Positions 13,130 through 26,859 of a stretch of DNA of 64,000 nt are shown piece after piece (within the stretch, counting starts at the first letter, position 1; the number at the start of each line of letters is the position of its first letter). The notes beneath the pieces are model-generated. The model was given only the letters and a program-made list of their open reading frames with translations. It searched no databases and was not told where the DNA came from. This DNA is from Zonotrichia leucophrys gambelii. Lineage: Eukaryota; Chordata; Aves; Passeriformes; Passerellidae. The position numbers were made by a program, and so were the translations under genes. The stretch lies in assembly GCF_028769735.1 (NCBI RefSeq), contig NC_088169.1, positions 41,144,729 through 41,208,728 on the forward strand. The letters are read 5' to 3'.

Positions 13130-13979
13130 TTTCTGATCCCCACAGTGCAAATCTCGGAAAGTGTTCTGCAGTGCGCGTCTGATTCCTTCAGCCATCCGTC
13201 CATATGTGGCTGGAAAGGCACCAGCCCCACAGTGCGACTGAGCATGTAATGGGCTCAAGTTACAGGAGATTAGCAGGATTTCCCCTGTAACTGCTGCTCC
13301 CATCTGCCAGAGACCAGACATTGGAGCTGACAGCAGGAAGACAACCTCGCCTGTTGCTCCCATGACCCTTCGGCTGGTGCCCCACAGACGTGTGCGGGAA
13401 GAGCCCTTCCGAGCACACCGCAGAGGGGACTGTCAGAACGGGCAGGTGGGCCAAAACACACCGCGAGGCTGGGCAGAAGAGGGACAGAGTGATGAGAGGG
13501 AAAGGGAGGAATAGTTGCAGGGTCTGGCTGGTCTAGGCGAGCAGGTTACAGCACAGAGGAAGGTGGTGCCCCTGCCAGACGGGGCCGAGTGAGCAGCACA
13601 AGCAGCCCCAGTCAGCAGGAGCTGGCTGCCCTCTCACAGACCCAGGCACATCCACACCACATCCCCACCGAGAGCTTCTGTGGCCCATTGGTTAACTCCA
13701 ACTTGCAAGTTCCCTCAACCCTTCCCTGCCACAAACCCAAGGCAAGTCACTACTAACACAGCTCCTGAAAAGGCACGGGCTCAGCACTGCCTGCACAACC
13801 CAATTTCTTGTGCCACTGCTTCACAGCGAACACACTGCCTTCAGCCCCTGCAGAGCTCTAACTGCAGTCAAACGGGGCTGGGGGCCTTCCAGACAGCATT
13901 CCTAGGACTCCTGCATCACAAACACAAAGCCAGCAGCCACACACCCACCCAGATCCTCATGTGGGTTATTATGTTATAG
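13130..13979. other. GC- and CpG-enriched patch with acceptor-like start
   Basis: Starting at 13,146 the sequence changes from AT-rich to moderately GC-rich with scattered CpGs through about 13,590 (for example near 13,156, 13,174, 13,395, 13,410 and 13,462). The change follows a textbook-like splice acceptor on the plus strand: a T-rich run and then CCCCACAG ending at 13,145. It could be an alternative or lncRNA exon, a decayed CpG island, or an old GC-rich repeat. The overlapping minus frames (13,091-13,461) show no recognisable protein. No strong matching donor was pinned down, so an exon is not claimed. Confidence 0.25.
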
Positions 13980-16900
13980 GTTCTCCCATGACAGAGGATC
14001 AGAAGACCCTCAACCCGATGGGGCATGCTGAAAATACATCACATCCCACTTGTGAACCCTTTAGCTAAGACCCATCAAAAAGCTCAAGAGAAAATTTCTG
14101 TTCTTCCTCAGAACTGGCACTTGAGAAGTACCAGAGTAAGGCATGACTTCATTCAAGCAAAAAAAATATAAATTAAAAATAATTACTCTGTACGTTGAGG
14201 AGTGAGTAGTTCTCAAATGGAGATGTGCCATGTACCCATTCATTTTTCACATCAGTTACAAAGAAAAAGGCCAGAAATTCAATTTTCAGTCTGATTTATA
14301 CAACCATATTATGTATATAATTGCAAAACAATATCATCTTAGAGAAGCTGAGAAATTCACATGTCGAACTCAACAGAGAATAACAAAGGTAAATTCCCAA
14401 CTCAAAAAATGCCATCTGCTCTGCCTGATATGCTCCTGTAATTAATGAATCAAGGGAAAAATGCTTCTATCAGTGACTATTACACACAATTTTCTGAATA
14501 GTCTTGATACAACTTTTGGAGAAAAGTGAACTATTTTGGAAGTAATAAAGAGGAGGAGAACTGAAAAATGCAGAACCCACACAGTTATTTTTTCCTTCCT
14601 TACTCTTGAATCACAGCAATTAGGTCTAATTCCAGAAGCAACAAAACTTGTCAATTTAAAGGGAGTTTTGCAAGAAGGATGGAACATATGTAACACTAGC
14701 ACCGAAGTCACCAAGCAATTTATGTGATACTCAGTTGCAGCAGGTTGATGATTTTGAGCTGTGTCTAGATGACCTATGGCAACAGTGATGTTTTGGTAAG
14801 TTTGGCAAAGACAAAAAGAACTGTAAAGCCATTTCCTGTGTCAGTAATAGACTCTTCCCTTAGTAACTTCCCACAACTGTTACTACAAGCAAAATTCAGC
14901 TTTGGTAGCTATGGTCTGAATGACAGCATAAAGAAAAGTCAAAGCAGCTGCCAAGATTTTCAAACTAGGCACTCATGCATAATACCACTGTTGCCAGCTT
15001 TCGCAAAACACCTCAATATCTATATTGGGGCTGAAGGGATGGTGCAAATCATTATAAGATAAAAATTTAGACAGTAATATCAAAATTTCAAGTTACTAAT
15101 TGGGAACAGGTTCTGAAAGAATGGGTCTAATTTTTGTTTTAAAAATAGGCTTAATCACAAGAACTTTAAGTCTGGCTTTTCAACTGTTTTAATTTCCTAC
15201 CTCCCAGACATCCCAACATCTCCCTAACCTAGGAAAACTGGAGATTGTGCACAGAAAGGAAAACAATTTTTATCATATATATGCTGAGACAAATATAAAA
15301 TGGAAACACTCCACAGAAGCAAGCACATATTCAAGTTACATGTTAGGAATCAATCTTACCAAAATTAAGGTAGCTCCTGGAGGCTTTCCAAATGCTCCCT
15401 TCTCCTTCCGCTGCTTGCACAAGGAGTTTAAGCCATGTCTAAATTGCAAGATCCAAACACATGGGTTCAGGCACACATCCAGTCTGCATCCTGACTTTAT
15501 TTTAGGATGACACCAATTCCCCATCAGGATGAAAACTAAGTACAAGTGCACAATTCCTTTAGAGGGTGGTTCCAGCTGGGAAGGGTGATGAAGGCATCAG
15601 GCAGAGAGGAACTGCAGTTCACATCCAGTCCACTCAGGCTTTTGTAGCTAAATGTTTGAGGCACATACACCAGGTGCCATGGAGAGCTGAGCTGCCTCAG
15701 GATTGTAGCCTTATGCACTTAGCTCGAAATACATTTGACCAAATATAAACAACCACATTTCACTGAGTCACTCTACTCCCCCTCTCTCTTTATAGTCACT
15801 GAAGAGAAATAGGCATTTGTGGGCTGTGATTCATCCTATCCCAAAGTAGCTATTCTAAGAGATTCCATCATACCCTAAAAGCATCTGTGTTTCTGTATTG
15901 GTTACCTGAGATGGTCACCCTTAGGCTTCTTCTTCTAGCATGCCCTTCATTAAACATGTAGGAGATGAAATCTTACTACAGAAGAAGCCTTATTAGGAAC
16001 ATAAATATTTAGATATTTCAGTTACATACACTGGACAGCACTCTAGATTTTCAAAATCAGTTCAAATGACTAAAGACATTAGCAGAGAGCTAAAGGACAC
16101 CTGTATTTTGACAATGTACACTTACAGCTTTGGTGTAAATCCTCAGCTTGCCATAAGCATGTTCCAGCTATGTTGCTATATAAGCTACATAAGCTTGTTC
16201 TCTAAGCTATGCTGAACATGTTCCAGGGTTTTTTTTCCCCTGACTGAACAGCAATCTTTGCACTCACTCACGCTTTCCTCCTCTGAACAACTGATGGACA
16301 CGAAATCAACCTAAGAGGAGTCGAACCGGGATTCTCCTCTTGATTTCCTTTTTTGTTTCCAAGGGGACATTTCTGGGGAGAGGGAAGGTTGGTAAAATAA
16401 CCATTATCTTGCTGACTCTATAAGGCAGATACTATAAACTGGCAAAATAATAAGCTCAGAAAAATAAATTGGCAAACCACCTACACTGCCTTACTCTTAG
16501 AACACTGACTTATGCAAAAGTTTTTTCAGGAAAGTGATTCTGTTTTTCTTCATGACAGCTGAATAAAAAGCAGTTTTCAGTTTGCTCATCTGAAACACCA
16601 AATCATAGAAGCATTAAAACTGAAATTTTAATAAATCAAACCCAGATATCTAGCTTCTCGTAGATGGCCTAGGGAATTTCTGTTGGCCTTCAGTGGCCAT
16701 CACTGGAAGGACTGGGTTACTGGTATGTCTTATATTTGCCATCCTCACACAGATGTCCCAGATATAAAATTGTCTAGTGCCATTTTAGATGCCATATATT
16801 TAGATACCTGTACCCATCCAAAAATGCAACCATTTCCTCAGAAATATTCCTATCAGAACAGATCTTCCCAAATCTTCCAGCAGAATGTAAAAAGTTATAT

Positions 16901-19799
16901 ACAAAACAGAAAGCCTTTATCATCAGCTCCTGAACCCTGTCCAGAATATGTTTTATGAATCACAAGGAATCACAGTGTAAAAGTACAAGCACTATTTAAG
17001 CCAGAAACATGTATCACAAATTCAAGATAAATCTCTCTCTGCTAACTGACTTTATGTCCCCCTCATTTGTACAACACATGCCAGGGCCAGGGACTTACCT
17101 GATGGAAGCCTCCTTGAATTCAGCTGAAATAAACACCAAATGCTTAAGCCTTCATAAAAATGTATTGCAAATCCACGTGGTTAGAAAGAATACTTCCCAA
17201 ATGTGTCAAATGAAGAAGAAAGCAAGTGTTTTACCTTTAGGTTTTTAATACTCAGCTGGAAACAATGCAAAGGTGCAATCCAGCCCTACCCACTGATGCA
17301 TAAATCATCTTTAGTGAGACCCCCATGTACTGGGAAGTTCTTCCATCACTGATAAAAACATGCTCCTTCCTCCTCAGACCCCTCCATGACTAATTTCCTC
17401 CATACCCATTGTTCTGGCCTCAGATCTGGAGTAGTTCCTATTCAAAGCCACAACAGGAGGAAACCATTTGATAAATCACCTTTTCATAAAACCTACTAAC
17501 CTCAGCCACAAAGTCACGTGGGAACAGGAAAACCCTCTTGTGTTTCAAGGAATGTAGTGGAGGATGCATATACCAAACTTCTGCTCCTTATCTTGGGGAT
17601 TTCCAACACATTGGGAAGACACAGGAGCAAGAGTTTTCCTCCAAGAAGCTCATAAATGACTAAAAATTAGTACTTCATGTAACTATATGAGAGATGTATT
17701 CCAAGTAAGTTTTCTACATGCAAACACAGTATTTTTTAAATCTATGAAGATTCAGTTATCAGCTTCAAATATATTTGAAATCATGCATATAACTCAAGCA
17801 ATGGCTCCAAATAATGCATCTTTAAATGAGTGATGCAATGAGAACTCTCTAATTATCCTTTAAATCAAAAGCTCAGTTTTATTAATCCATTTTGAACCCA
17901 AAGGGAAAAAATGCTGCTGGAACTAAGCTACATTTTGAATTTTCCCATCTTTAATTAGCACAAAAATAATTTAACTTGCTCTTTCTAATTCATTAAAATT
18001 ACGCTATTGTTTTTGTACACTACTGTAATACAGGTGTAAAACAACCTAATTTAGGAGGTGATGCTGCCTCCCATTTCTCTACAAGCTGCCTCTTAACAGT
18101 CTGAGTCTGTAGGGTAGATGCTCAGGGGCATGCAGCAAAATCAGCAAGCAATCTCCACTGTAAGCAGAGAAAATAGGCTCCAGGAAACTTCACAGAAAAT
18201 GAAAGCCAATTGGATAATTTTTGTTTTTCAAAATCAGTAAGAGCAGCTTTCAATCCCTCACCCCTTTACAGCAATTAATAACCCACACATGTAGGAGCAG
18301 AGGACTCTATATAATTAAAAAAGCATTACCTTGGCAAGAAGAGAGGGCCTGGAATATGTAAGTGCAGGGTTTTATTTCTTTCTGTGAAGTATGGATGACA
18401 GGTAGGAGAAAGCTATGCCAAGTGAACTGTTGGCAAGCAACTAGTCTTTTGGTTAACAGGCAGCTCTGTTTTGTGAAGTCTATGAGTTTGTGCTCACTTA
18501 GACAAGCTTTTCTTTAAACATTAGACTTAGATGCATTCAGTCATGAGTTTTGCACCAAATTTCCATTTGCACCTCAAAAGAGGTTGCTTTGTTTCAGCTT
18601 GTTTTCTGATTACTGTGAAGTGTCAGGAACACTTTGTTGCATAATGCTTTTAAACATTACATGTGGATCTTTGCCTAATTACTCTGCCACAAAATACTAT
18701 ATACATGAACATGAACCTTCAGTTTTCCCAAATGTCATGTAACAGAAACCAAGAAATAAGTAGCTGTAAACACAAAGAGAAACAAGAATTGTTTTCATAT
18801 AGAAAAAATAAGCAAACAAGTATGAGTAATGCAGGGCAAAAAACAAGGTCTTCTAGCAGAAGTACTGTGTGGGATAAAATGGCATCCAACAGCATGACCT
18901 CTGAAAACAGCATGTTTCAAGTAGCACATGTCAATATTTAATCCCACCACCAGAAAAATGAAACAAATTACAGAAAAAAATGCTTCAAAAATCAAAATGC
19001 ATACAGGACTTCATTCACCAGAGATCCAGAGATGGAAAGGAGAGTTTATTTGTAGAGAAATGCCTATAAAGGGATAGCATCCAGCTTTCTAACATAGCTA
19101 CTTCATCCATTCTGTGTTTTTCTCCAACTCTCCCCTTCCCCTCTCTCTCGCTCAAAAAAAAAGTGTTATAAATTGACAAAACCATTCATTTGGCTGTTCC
19201 CCCTCATATCAGCTCTAACAAGGATAAATAAAACCACTAACACATATTAGTAGAGCCACAACACAATTAGAACATATCCTGTCCGCTACCTTTGGCTTAC
19301 CTAAAGGTCACACTACTAAGGAAAGGGGAATGCAGGGAAAAGTACAAGATTAAGACTGCACAGGTGTCTTGCTGTGGGATGTATAGTCTTATAAACTTAA
19401 GATTTGAAACTAAATTTCACTGCAGACCACCTGCCCTTTTGGCAACTGTAATGCCACCTCATGCCCCAAAGCTATCTTCAGCAGACCCACAAGGAGAGGT
19501 TTGCCTGTTAGGGCAGGATTGCATTAACCATCAATAGCTCTGTCCCTTCCTTCAGGTACAGGTAAGAACAAAAGAAACCTGTTGACAAAAATATTCTCCT
19601 GGTCCTCAGGTCATAAATGCTTAGATGAACAATACTGATCTAAGTAGAGTAGACTGAAACGTTACTGGATGAACTACATGAAAGTAAGCTTACCACCAAG
19701 CATCTCACAGTAGATGGTCTGCTCAGTCCAAAATTGTCTAAAAAATTCCTCATTTGAGAAGGAAGGTGTGGGGGGAATTCTCCTAGAAGCTTTGATTGT
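13980..19799. other. AT-rich non-coding DNA
   Basis: Apart from the 17,640-18,060 stretch listed separately, nothing specific is visible. Open frames are at most about 97 codons and have no recognised domains. Short A-rich and T-rich runs are common. Confidence 0.55.
17640..18060. promoter_or_regulatory. Candidate conserved non-coding element, TAAT-rich
   Basis: AT-rich but not simple sequence, with repeated homeodomain and POU-like words: CTAATTATCC near 17,850, TTTAATTAGC near 17,951, CTAATTCATTAAAATTACG near 17,986, ATGCATATAA near 17,784 and AATAATGCATC near 17,811. Such clustering is typical of deeply conserved intronic enhancers. The call rests on motif density alone in an AT-rich background where TAAT is expected often. 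Confidence 0.22.
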
Positions 19800-20160
19800 A
19801 AGGAACCTAAGGGGCTTTCTTACCTAGTCCAGCTTCTGCCTCAAAAGAAAACTATCATCAAGAGCAGACTGGGTCAGCATGGCTTTGCCTTGATGAGTCC
19901 TGAGAAGCTCAGAGGGCAGGAACTTGCTCCTCTGGACACTCTGCTGGTGTGCTGCACTGCTGTACTAGTAAAAAGATTTTTCCAACATCCAACCTGAATC
20001 TCCAAAGAAACACCTGATTGCCATTCTCCCTTGGTGGCACCTGGCACTACAAAGCACAGTTTGGTCCTACTATTTTCATAATCATCCTCCAATAGCTGCA
20101 ATAGCTACTATTGTGTCCTTTTTCATCCAAACAAATGAGCCCAGTTCCCTCAACCTAGAC
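19800..20160 (-). mobile_element. Old CR1-type LINE 3' relic, minus orientation
   Basis: Read on the plus strand, the order of words follows the inverted 3' region of avian CR1 elements as I recall it: a CCTAGTCCAGCTTCTGCC start near 19,825, TTTTTCCAACATCCAACCTG at about 19,976-19,995, CTTGGTGGCACCTGG near 20,030, and AATGAGCCCAGTTCCCTCAA near 20,134. Copies of this text in bird genomes are CR1 running right to left. The copy is heavily diverged with indels and 5'-truncated, so it is an old insertion without coding capacity. A masking run with a bird repeat library would settle the subfamily. Confidence 0.6.
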
Positions 20161-22079
20161 AACTACTCATAAAAGTAACTTTTCACTGGAGCTAGACATG
20201 GCAATGGAACGTCATCTGAGCCAGAAGTACTGCCTTGACAAAAGCTGTGGCCATGTGCTCACTGGATGAACTAGAAAGACTTCTGCTTTTCCCTTTACTA
20301 CTGGCTGCACATACAAGGGACTACTACTCAGATGTTTTGCATTTGTTTCTTTTGATTCCTCTTTGTACTGCTGACAGAAGGGATATGTTAAAAGCCTTGC
20401 ATTCTGTACAGAAATGTCCACAAAATTTCAGACCTTTCTATTTCAGTACTCTCAGATATTCTGCATATTGAATGCACTTCTATTTTACAAAGGTATCTAA
20501 AATCAAGGCACCTAACAATAAAAAATGAAATTACTAGCACTTATTTTCTATAGGAGTTCTTTATGGGTCCTTTAAAAACCCCCAAATTTTATCCAGATGT
20601 TTCAAATTATGGCCATCTCTAAAGACTTCTTTTTGAGACAATGTAACTTCAAGAATACTGGCAGCTAAAAAAAAAAAAAAAAAAAGGGGGGTGGGGAGAG
20701 TTAAATCAAAAAAATCTAACCGTTACGGATATCCATTCATTCTGCTCCTTTTTCAGTCTATTATGCGGAAATCAACAAATAACTAAGAACCCGCTGACAA
20801 AATCTTGCTGGAGTAAGCAAAGTGGAACTACAGCAGTTTCAATTATTCTTCCTGTTTAGAAAATTCATTATCTCAATCCTAAAAGCCTTCTGCACAGTTC
20901 TGCACTAATGACATTTTCCCCCACCCCAGTCCGTTTCCAGCCGTAGACAGGGACTCAGCAGCAGTGGGGACCAGCTCTAGGAGATTAGGAACTGCTCATA
21001 CCACTTCAGCACTCCAGTCATCTTTGAAATTTGTAAAGAAGTATGGTGTAAGCTTTCCAGAAAGCAAGTACAGTGCTGTAGTAATCCTCCTGTCAGCCCC
21101 AGGGCCGTCACCACAATTCAGATGACCAAACTCTTCTGCTGCTTTGTGAGGGAGGAGTATTGAGACCCACCCAGCTCTGGCCTTCAGTTATTGCCACACC
21201 ATTAGTCAAGTGGCCCCTTTACAGCTCAGGAAGCAGACAGATTTTTCTTCTCCCTCCCTTCCTCTAACTCACAACAGCAAGGACAGGTTATTTTTAAATA
21301 AAATATTACTGCCTGAAACCACCAACACCATCGTCTGATGGAATGTGCCTTAATCTTAACATTACCCTGCCCTCATCCTTCCTGTTCACACTCAACATAG
21401 CTCCCATAGGAGGCATATCCAGGTCTAACCATTGCTAGGATTCAACAGCTTGTGCCTCCAAGACAAATCACATGCCTCTCTTGTGGCACCCAGCAATCCA
21501 AATGATATGGCACACTTCATCTGCCATGGTATAAACTGGATTGGGTTTTCCAAGGAATTAGAGGGATAGAACCAGAGAAATCAGATACTTTCTGGTAGCT
21601 GCAAGTAGCAGAAGAAATACTCTCCACTACGAACAGGAAGCAGAGAGCACAAAGCATTATGAAATTAAGTGAATGAATTGAGTAATATAAGATCTAGCTC
21701 CAACTGCCAACAGGCAACATACAATCCTGAGAGTGAAATACATGATATACATTGCATCACCCAAAGCTCTCTCCAGATGAGATATAAACCCCATGTCTTT
21801 TTTCCCTGCTCCTCACAATACAGTGTCCAAGACAAACAGACACCAAGAAGCACTTTGTTCACCTGTTCTGCAGATGTGAAATCTAAGGTGCTTATATTAA
21901 AGCACCTTTATTAGATTTCATTAACCTGAAAAGCCAAAGCTAAAATTTATTCACTCAAAGATTACAATAAAGAAACAGCTTTAGGAAGGCTAGCATTAAT
22001 ATCTTGCAATGGAAGGTAGCAGAATGTCCCAGAATTACAAAGCTTGAGAATTTCAGCAGATACTTTGATACAAGGTTGA
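20161..22079. other. Non-coding DNA with poly-A/G junction
   Basis: No gene. A 19-A run at about 20,668-20,686 abuts GGGGGGTGGGGAGAG, an A-to-G purine tract. A short CpG-containing stretch (about 20,715-20,800) and a moderate-GC stretch (about 20,920-21,260) follow without recognisable identity. Confidence 0.5.
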
Positions 22080-23930
22080 ACATGATGAAATCCCCAAACC
22101 TTATCACCTGGTGTTTTTTCAGAAAAGCCAATTCCTCATAGTCCTCTTGGCACCTTCACAGACCACACCTGGAACAACCTGCAAAGCTGATCATATTGTT
22201 GACACTTGACAATGAAGTTGAACATTATGGATAGCACAACACCACTGCAGTTATGCAAAGAGCATTGCCTCATTCAGGGAAGTGAAAGCATGGCCAGCTT
22301 CCCAGGAACCAGAGAAAGCCTAAGCAGAGTAAGGACTGAGAAACTCCAAATCTTGCAGATCTCATCAACAGCAGTGGGGCAAGGGCCTGAGGGCTCAGGC
22401 CCACACATCAGCAATGATCAAAACCACAGTCAAATCCTGACAAACACTGCTCCAGTGACATACCCAACAATCACCTAGATGTTATCTTTCAGTATCTCAC
22501 CACAGGCATAGGACAGAACCTCTCAAATGAAGAAATGGCCAATAAATGCTCAATAATCAAAGCCTATGCTAAGGGTTTCCATGCTCATCCATACAGTCAT
22601 ACTGCACAGCAAGGAAATACTCTCCTTTGTGAAAGCCTTGTGCACACTTGGAAAGCCCTCTCAGGAAACAAAACTGTGCCTCGCCCATATCCACCAACAG
22701 CCAGCTTACACAGCTCAAGGCAACCACATTTAGACATCACCCAATCTTAAAACAGGGTGCCTTTTTTTCTCTGAGACCTGAGAATTCAACCATGCTCCTT
22801 CCAGTCTGAAATCATTAACAAAATACTTGGAAGTCTTCTTCCTCCTTGAAAACATAACAGTTCTACCACTGCTGAGGAAACTCACGGTGGATATACCATC
22901 CTGAGCAACCACTGGTTAGTGTCAAATCTCCCATTCCTGAAAAAGATAAGCAACAAAACCAACTATTGGCTCACTTCAGTAAGCCTAATGGAACAGACCA
23001 GGGACATCAAACTAGAGAAAGGACATGGATCTTCCCATACTTCAAATTGTCTCTTTTCAGAGGAGGTACGGGACAATATAAACTCAGCCTCACAGACCTC
23101 CTTTCTGATACCATCAGGCATGAAATATTTGTCTCTCTCCAGGGGGGATACCTCAAAAGGGCCCACAAAAATATAGTTTAGGTCCTTCCTAGATAAACTA
23201 GGGGCAATGGAGAACAGGCAGCAGTAGAAAGGTGCTTCCACATCACTTCTTCCTTCCCCTGTAGAGACCAACTAAGCTCAATTCCCTATACACTAGTTTT
23301 TAACATCAGTGTCAAACCACCAGGTGAATTAGCCAGCAAGTCTCAAATTCTGCCAGTGTGAAAACACACAGACCTATTTAACATTCAGCACAAACAACTG
23401 CAGCACCATCCAAGCAAGGAGAAATAGCTGAAGTTAAACCTAAACCTGGAATTCAGTGGAGAACAGAGGAAAGCCCTGTCAAAGAGCTTGCAGCCACAGA
23501 CGGACCCTAGGTTTGTTGCTTTAAGATACTTGATCCCAGCTGGTCATAGGTCAGAAGTATTTCTGGACTTTACACTGACATTATACTTTCATACTGAAAC
23601 ACTACTCAATAACAGCATTGCTGTCTCAGCTCTATCTAGGCAAAGAGTCATCTGTGTCCCCATGGGCAGCCCACGAAGCCTTCCAATCTAGGAAATCCGA
23701 TTGCTCCGGAGTGTGTTGTGTCCTTCCCTAGGAACACGGCGTGATACCATCATCCCCCCATGTTCCAGGCTGCATTCTCACAGAGCTCAAACATCTACCC
23801 AGCATCCTACAGCTCCCAGAGGCCCCAGCAGGGCTGCCTTGGGCTCTGCAGAGGAACAGCCCCTGACAGTCACCCAACGTGAGCCCAACACGGTGCCATG
23901 CAGCTGCACGGCAAGATAAACTGTTGAGTT
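22080..23930. other. Moderate-GC block of unknown identity
   Basis: This block is richer in GC and in medium-length open frames on both strands than its flanks (plus 22,206-22,478, 22,535-22,750, 22,919-23,181 and 23,701-23,919; minus 22,963-23,271). The plus frame from 22,919 begins with SNLPFLKKISNKTNYWL, vaguely like the start of a LINE reverse-transcriptase segment, but the similarity stops within a few residues. It could be a very old transposon, a decayed gene copy or a lncRNA region. No family is assigned. Confidence 0.2.
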
Positions 23931-26859
23931 CTTCAGCACTTCAAGATTTTTGAGGAGATCTACTCTTTCCTCATACCTGTAGTTGATTGAGCCATATATT
24001 TTTATTCCAGAGCCAGCTGAGTGTTTTGATACTGTGTTTCTCTAAAGCCCTAAGCCAATCGATTGTGTCAAACTCAGTTACCACAAATAATCCAACCACA
24101 ATGATCAAGACAGCAAAATGCACAGGGAAAGAAAGTATCAGCAGTAGAAAAGAAAGAGATTGTTTTTGTTTTTGAAGGTTTATTCATGAGAAATGAGTGA
24201 CTTGAAACTGAAAAGCATTTTTGATTAACATTCTGCCTTGACTTTCATTTCAATGACATTTTAATGAACACTTTCTAAGTAGCTCTACTTGCAAATGAAC
24301 GTGGGAGAATATTGAAGAAAGGTAATGGGAGGGGAAAAGAATAATCCATCAGTCATTGTATTTCTTAGGTGCCTCTGAGAAAATAAATAAAATTCATCAG
24401 GGGAAAAGTGATCCAGCAAAGATTTGACTGTTATAAGACATCTGGAAAGGAATAATAAGTAGAATGGAAGAGTCTGAATTATGATAGAGGGCTATGAAGA
24501 AAGATACAGTGTGATCTGGAAGCCAATTAGGAGACTTTGTAATTCTTCAAAGATGAAGGCAGTGTGTTCACATCTGTCCTGAGTACTTCAGCCACAGAGA
24601 GCTAACAATAAACTGTCAGAAAAAAATTTATAGAAGAGCAGTAAATGTGATTGTAGGACTGGCTGGAGCCATGAGGAGTGAGATTTCTACCCTGGTAACT
24701 GACAGCATGAAAATACCTTCTTTGATAACAAGTTTAATGTGATTCATAGTTCTTTATTTCTATTTTTATTGCCAGATTCAACAAAATTCAGAAACCCTCA
24801 AGTAGAGCTATAGTAAGACCTGTGAGGGTCTATTAAAAGGGGAGTGAGGAGTGAAGGCAATATAAACAAGAAAACCGTTCATTCACCTAGCACGGAATGA
24901 CTTTCAGTGAGAACATGCCAAATCTAAATAAATTAGGCTATATAATTCTACTTGGCAGCATAAGGAGTAAAATAATCATGTAGTGTTGCTGAGATTCCAA
25001 GAGCTACCCAGAGGATGCAAAAAATCTAACACCATCAGGCAGCAATGGGAATACCAATTTAATACATTTTTTCTTTCTTCCTGCCATAAATCAGGACAAA
25101 AAGTTAACAGAACTTTTTCCAGTGCCTTGTAGCCAAGCTTATAACCCAAGGAAAAGCAAGACTGAGAAGGTTCCCCAAACAGTCACACACCATTGGCGGC
25201 AGCATTCATGTACCACTTTTCTAAGGTAGGTATTACCACAGTTTAAGAACCCCTAGGTTAGGAGAAAAAGCATTCAGTACTACTGCACAGTACAATTCTA
25301 GAGACTGTACCAGCAGAGAAACTGCAGAGCATCTGGAGTATAAGAGATGAAAATTTCACCCACCAAGTGTTAGCAGCAAGTAGACTTTATTTTTAATCTT
25401 CTTATGACAACTGTTATTCTATAAAAGCCAAATTCAAGAAAATGATGCTCAGATGAAGATTTCAGCATCACAATCCCAAACATGCCAATTCCAAAGATTA
25501 GAGATTTGGCAGAGTTGATGTTGACTAAACCCAGGCCATTTCTTCAGAGAGAGGGACATAAATATAGAGGAGATAAGTTCCAGAGGAGAAGGTATGTTGA
25601 AGTGACCCGTGTTATATCATCCACCCACCTACATGCACAATGCAGATAGGTACCACTCCTGTGGTGACAGCAGGGATTCCACAACAGAACAGCCCATCTC
25701 TTCAGCTGCAGGAAAACAGGCACCATCCCACAGGTTACCTTGCATGGACAGACAGACAGACCCCCACACTGTACAAATCACCAGGGTGGCCCACTGCTAT
25801 TCCAAATTTCACTGCCATGCAGATAAGCCATAGCATATGCCTGCAACCATGGCAAGTGCCGAAGACTGGCGTGCCCTGACTGGGAGCTCCAGCTCATGGC
25901 AGAAGTTCTGTTGCTATGATCTCCAACGAGCCCCACTGGAGCTGGCACCCCACCACCACCTTACCACTGGAGAGAGAAACCACAGGGCTGGCTCTACCCA
26001 GAGGTTCATGCATCCTCTAAAAGCATGAGGTTTACACTGCACAAAAGGGCCTTGTCCACAGTGGGAAAAACTACATCCCTTCCAGCAGCAGTATCAACTG
26101 TACTCGACGAATGCAAATAGTATCCGTGCCAAATACAAGCTACAAATTGACATAATTGATGCCGGAGCAACTATTTTTTAAACTTTAAATATACTCAGAA
26201 ACTGTATGAAAGATGTTTTCCACTAGTCCTTGAGAGTAACTTTAGAGCATTTCCCAGAAGAGATGAAATATGTATTTGGCCCTAAAGCTTACCGCAGGTA
26301 CCTTTTTCATTTGTGCAGCGTGGTACGTGCACACACGAAGGGAAAATAGAGGACAGATGGCTAAATCTATGCATATTTACCAAGGTACGAATACCACGTT
26401 AAAATCATAAGCACTAGGCCAAGTCACATGTTTAAAATTAATTACACTTCCGCTACTACCTACAAGTCCACACTGCTTTAAAAATCTACAAGTCTGAACA
26501 AGATACGTCAGTGTGACACGATCACTTAAGTATATTAATCCCACATGGATATCCTCTGCAGCTGAATTAAAGGCACACAAGTTATTCCTCGCTACTGCTC
26601 AAATACATATTCAGCCACATTACTGTTGTCTGTTTCCCTCCCAGCAGAAATGTAAATACGCCCAAAAGAAACAGAAAACAAAACATCTGGAAACAGAAGC
26701 CTATAGGCAATGTTCTCACAGTTCAAAAAATACATGAACATATTCTGTGCATATGCAGACAAATATGTGTGTACAAGGAATAAATATATAGGGTATCCAC
26801 ACAAAACCAGGAGTAAGAAAAACATTTAATTTCTGAGTTTTTCCCCCTCTGTCACATTC
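23931..26859. other. Non-coding DNA flanking the CpG island
   Basis: No supported gene. A modestly GC-richer stretch (about 25,610-26,030) holds short plus frames without recognisable domains. From about 26,100 onward isolated CpGs become more frequent (near 26,106, 26,122, 26,162, 26,293 and 26,320), which suggests a shore of the island to the right. Confidence 0.5.

Noticed and set aside
24600..24720. Possible sense-strand CR1/L3 piece (TATAGAAGAGCAGTAAATGT and GCCATGAGGAGTGAG)
   Set aside because: Only two short words resemble the consensus and the intervening and flanking order could not be followed.
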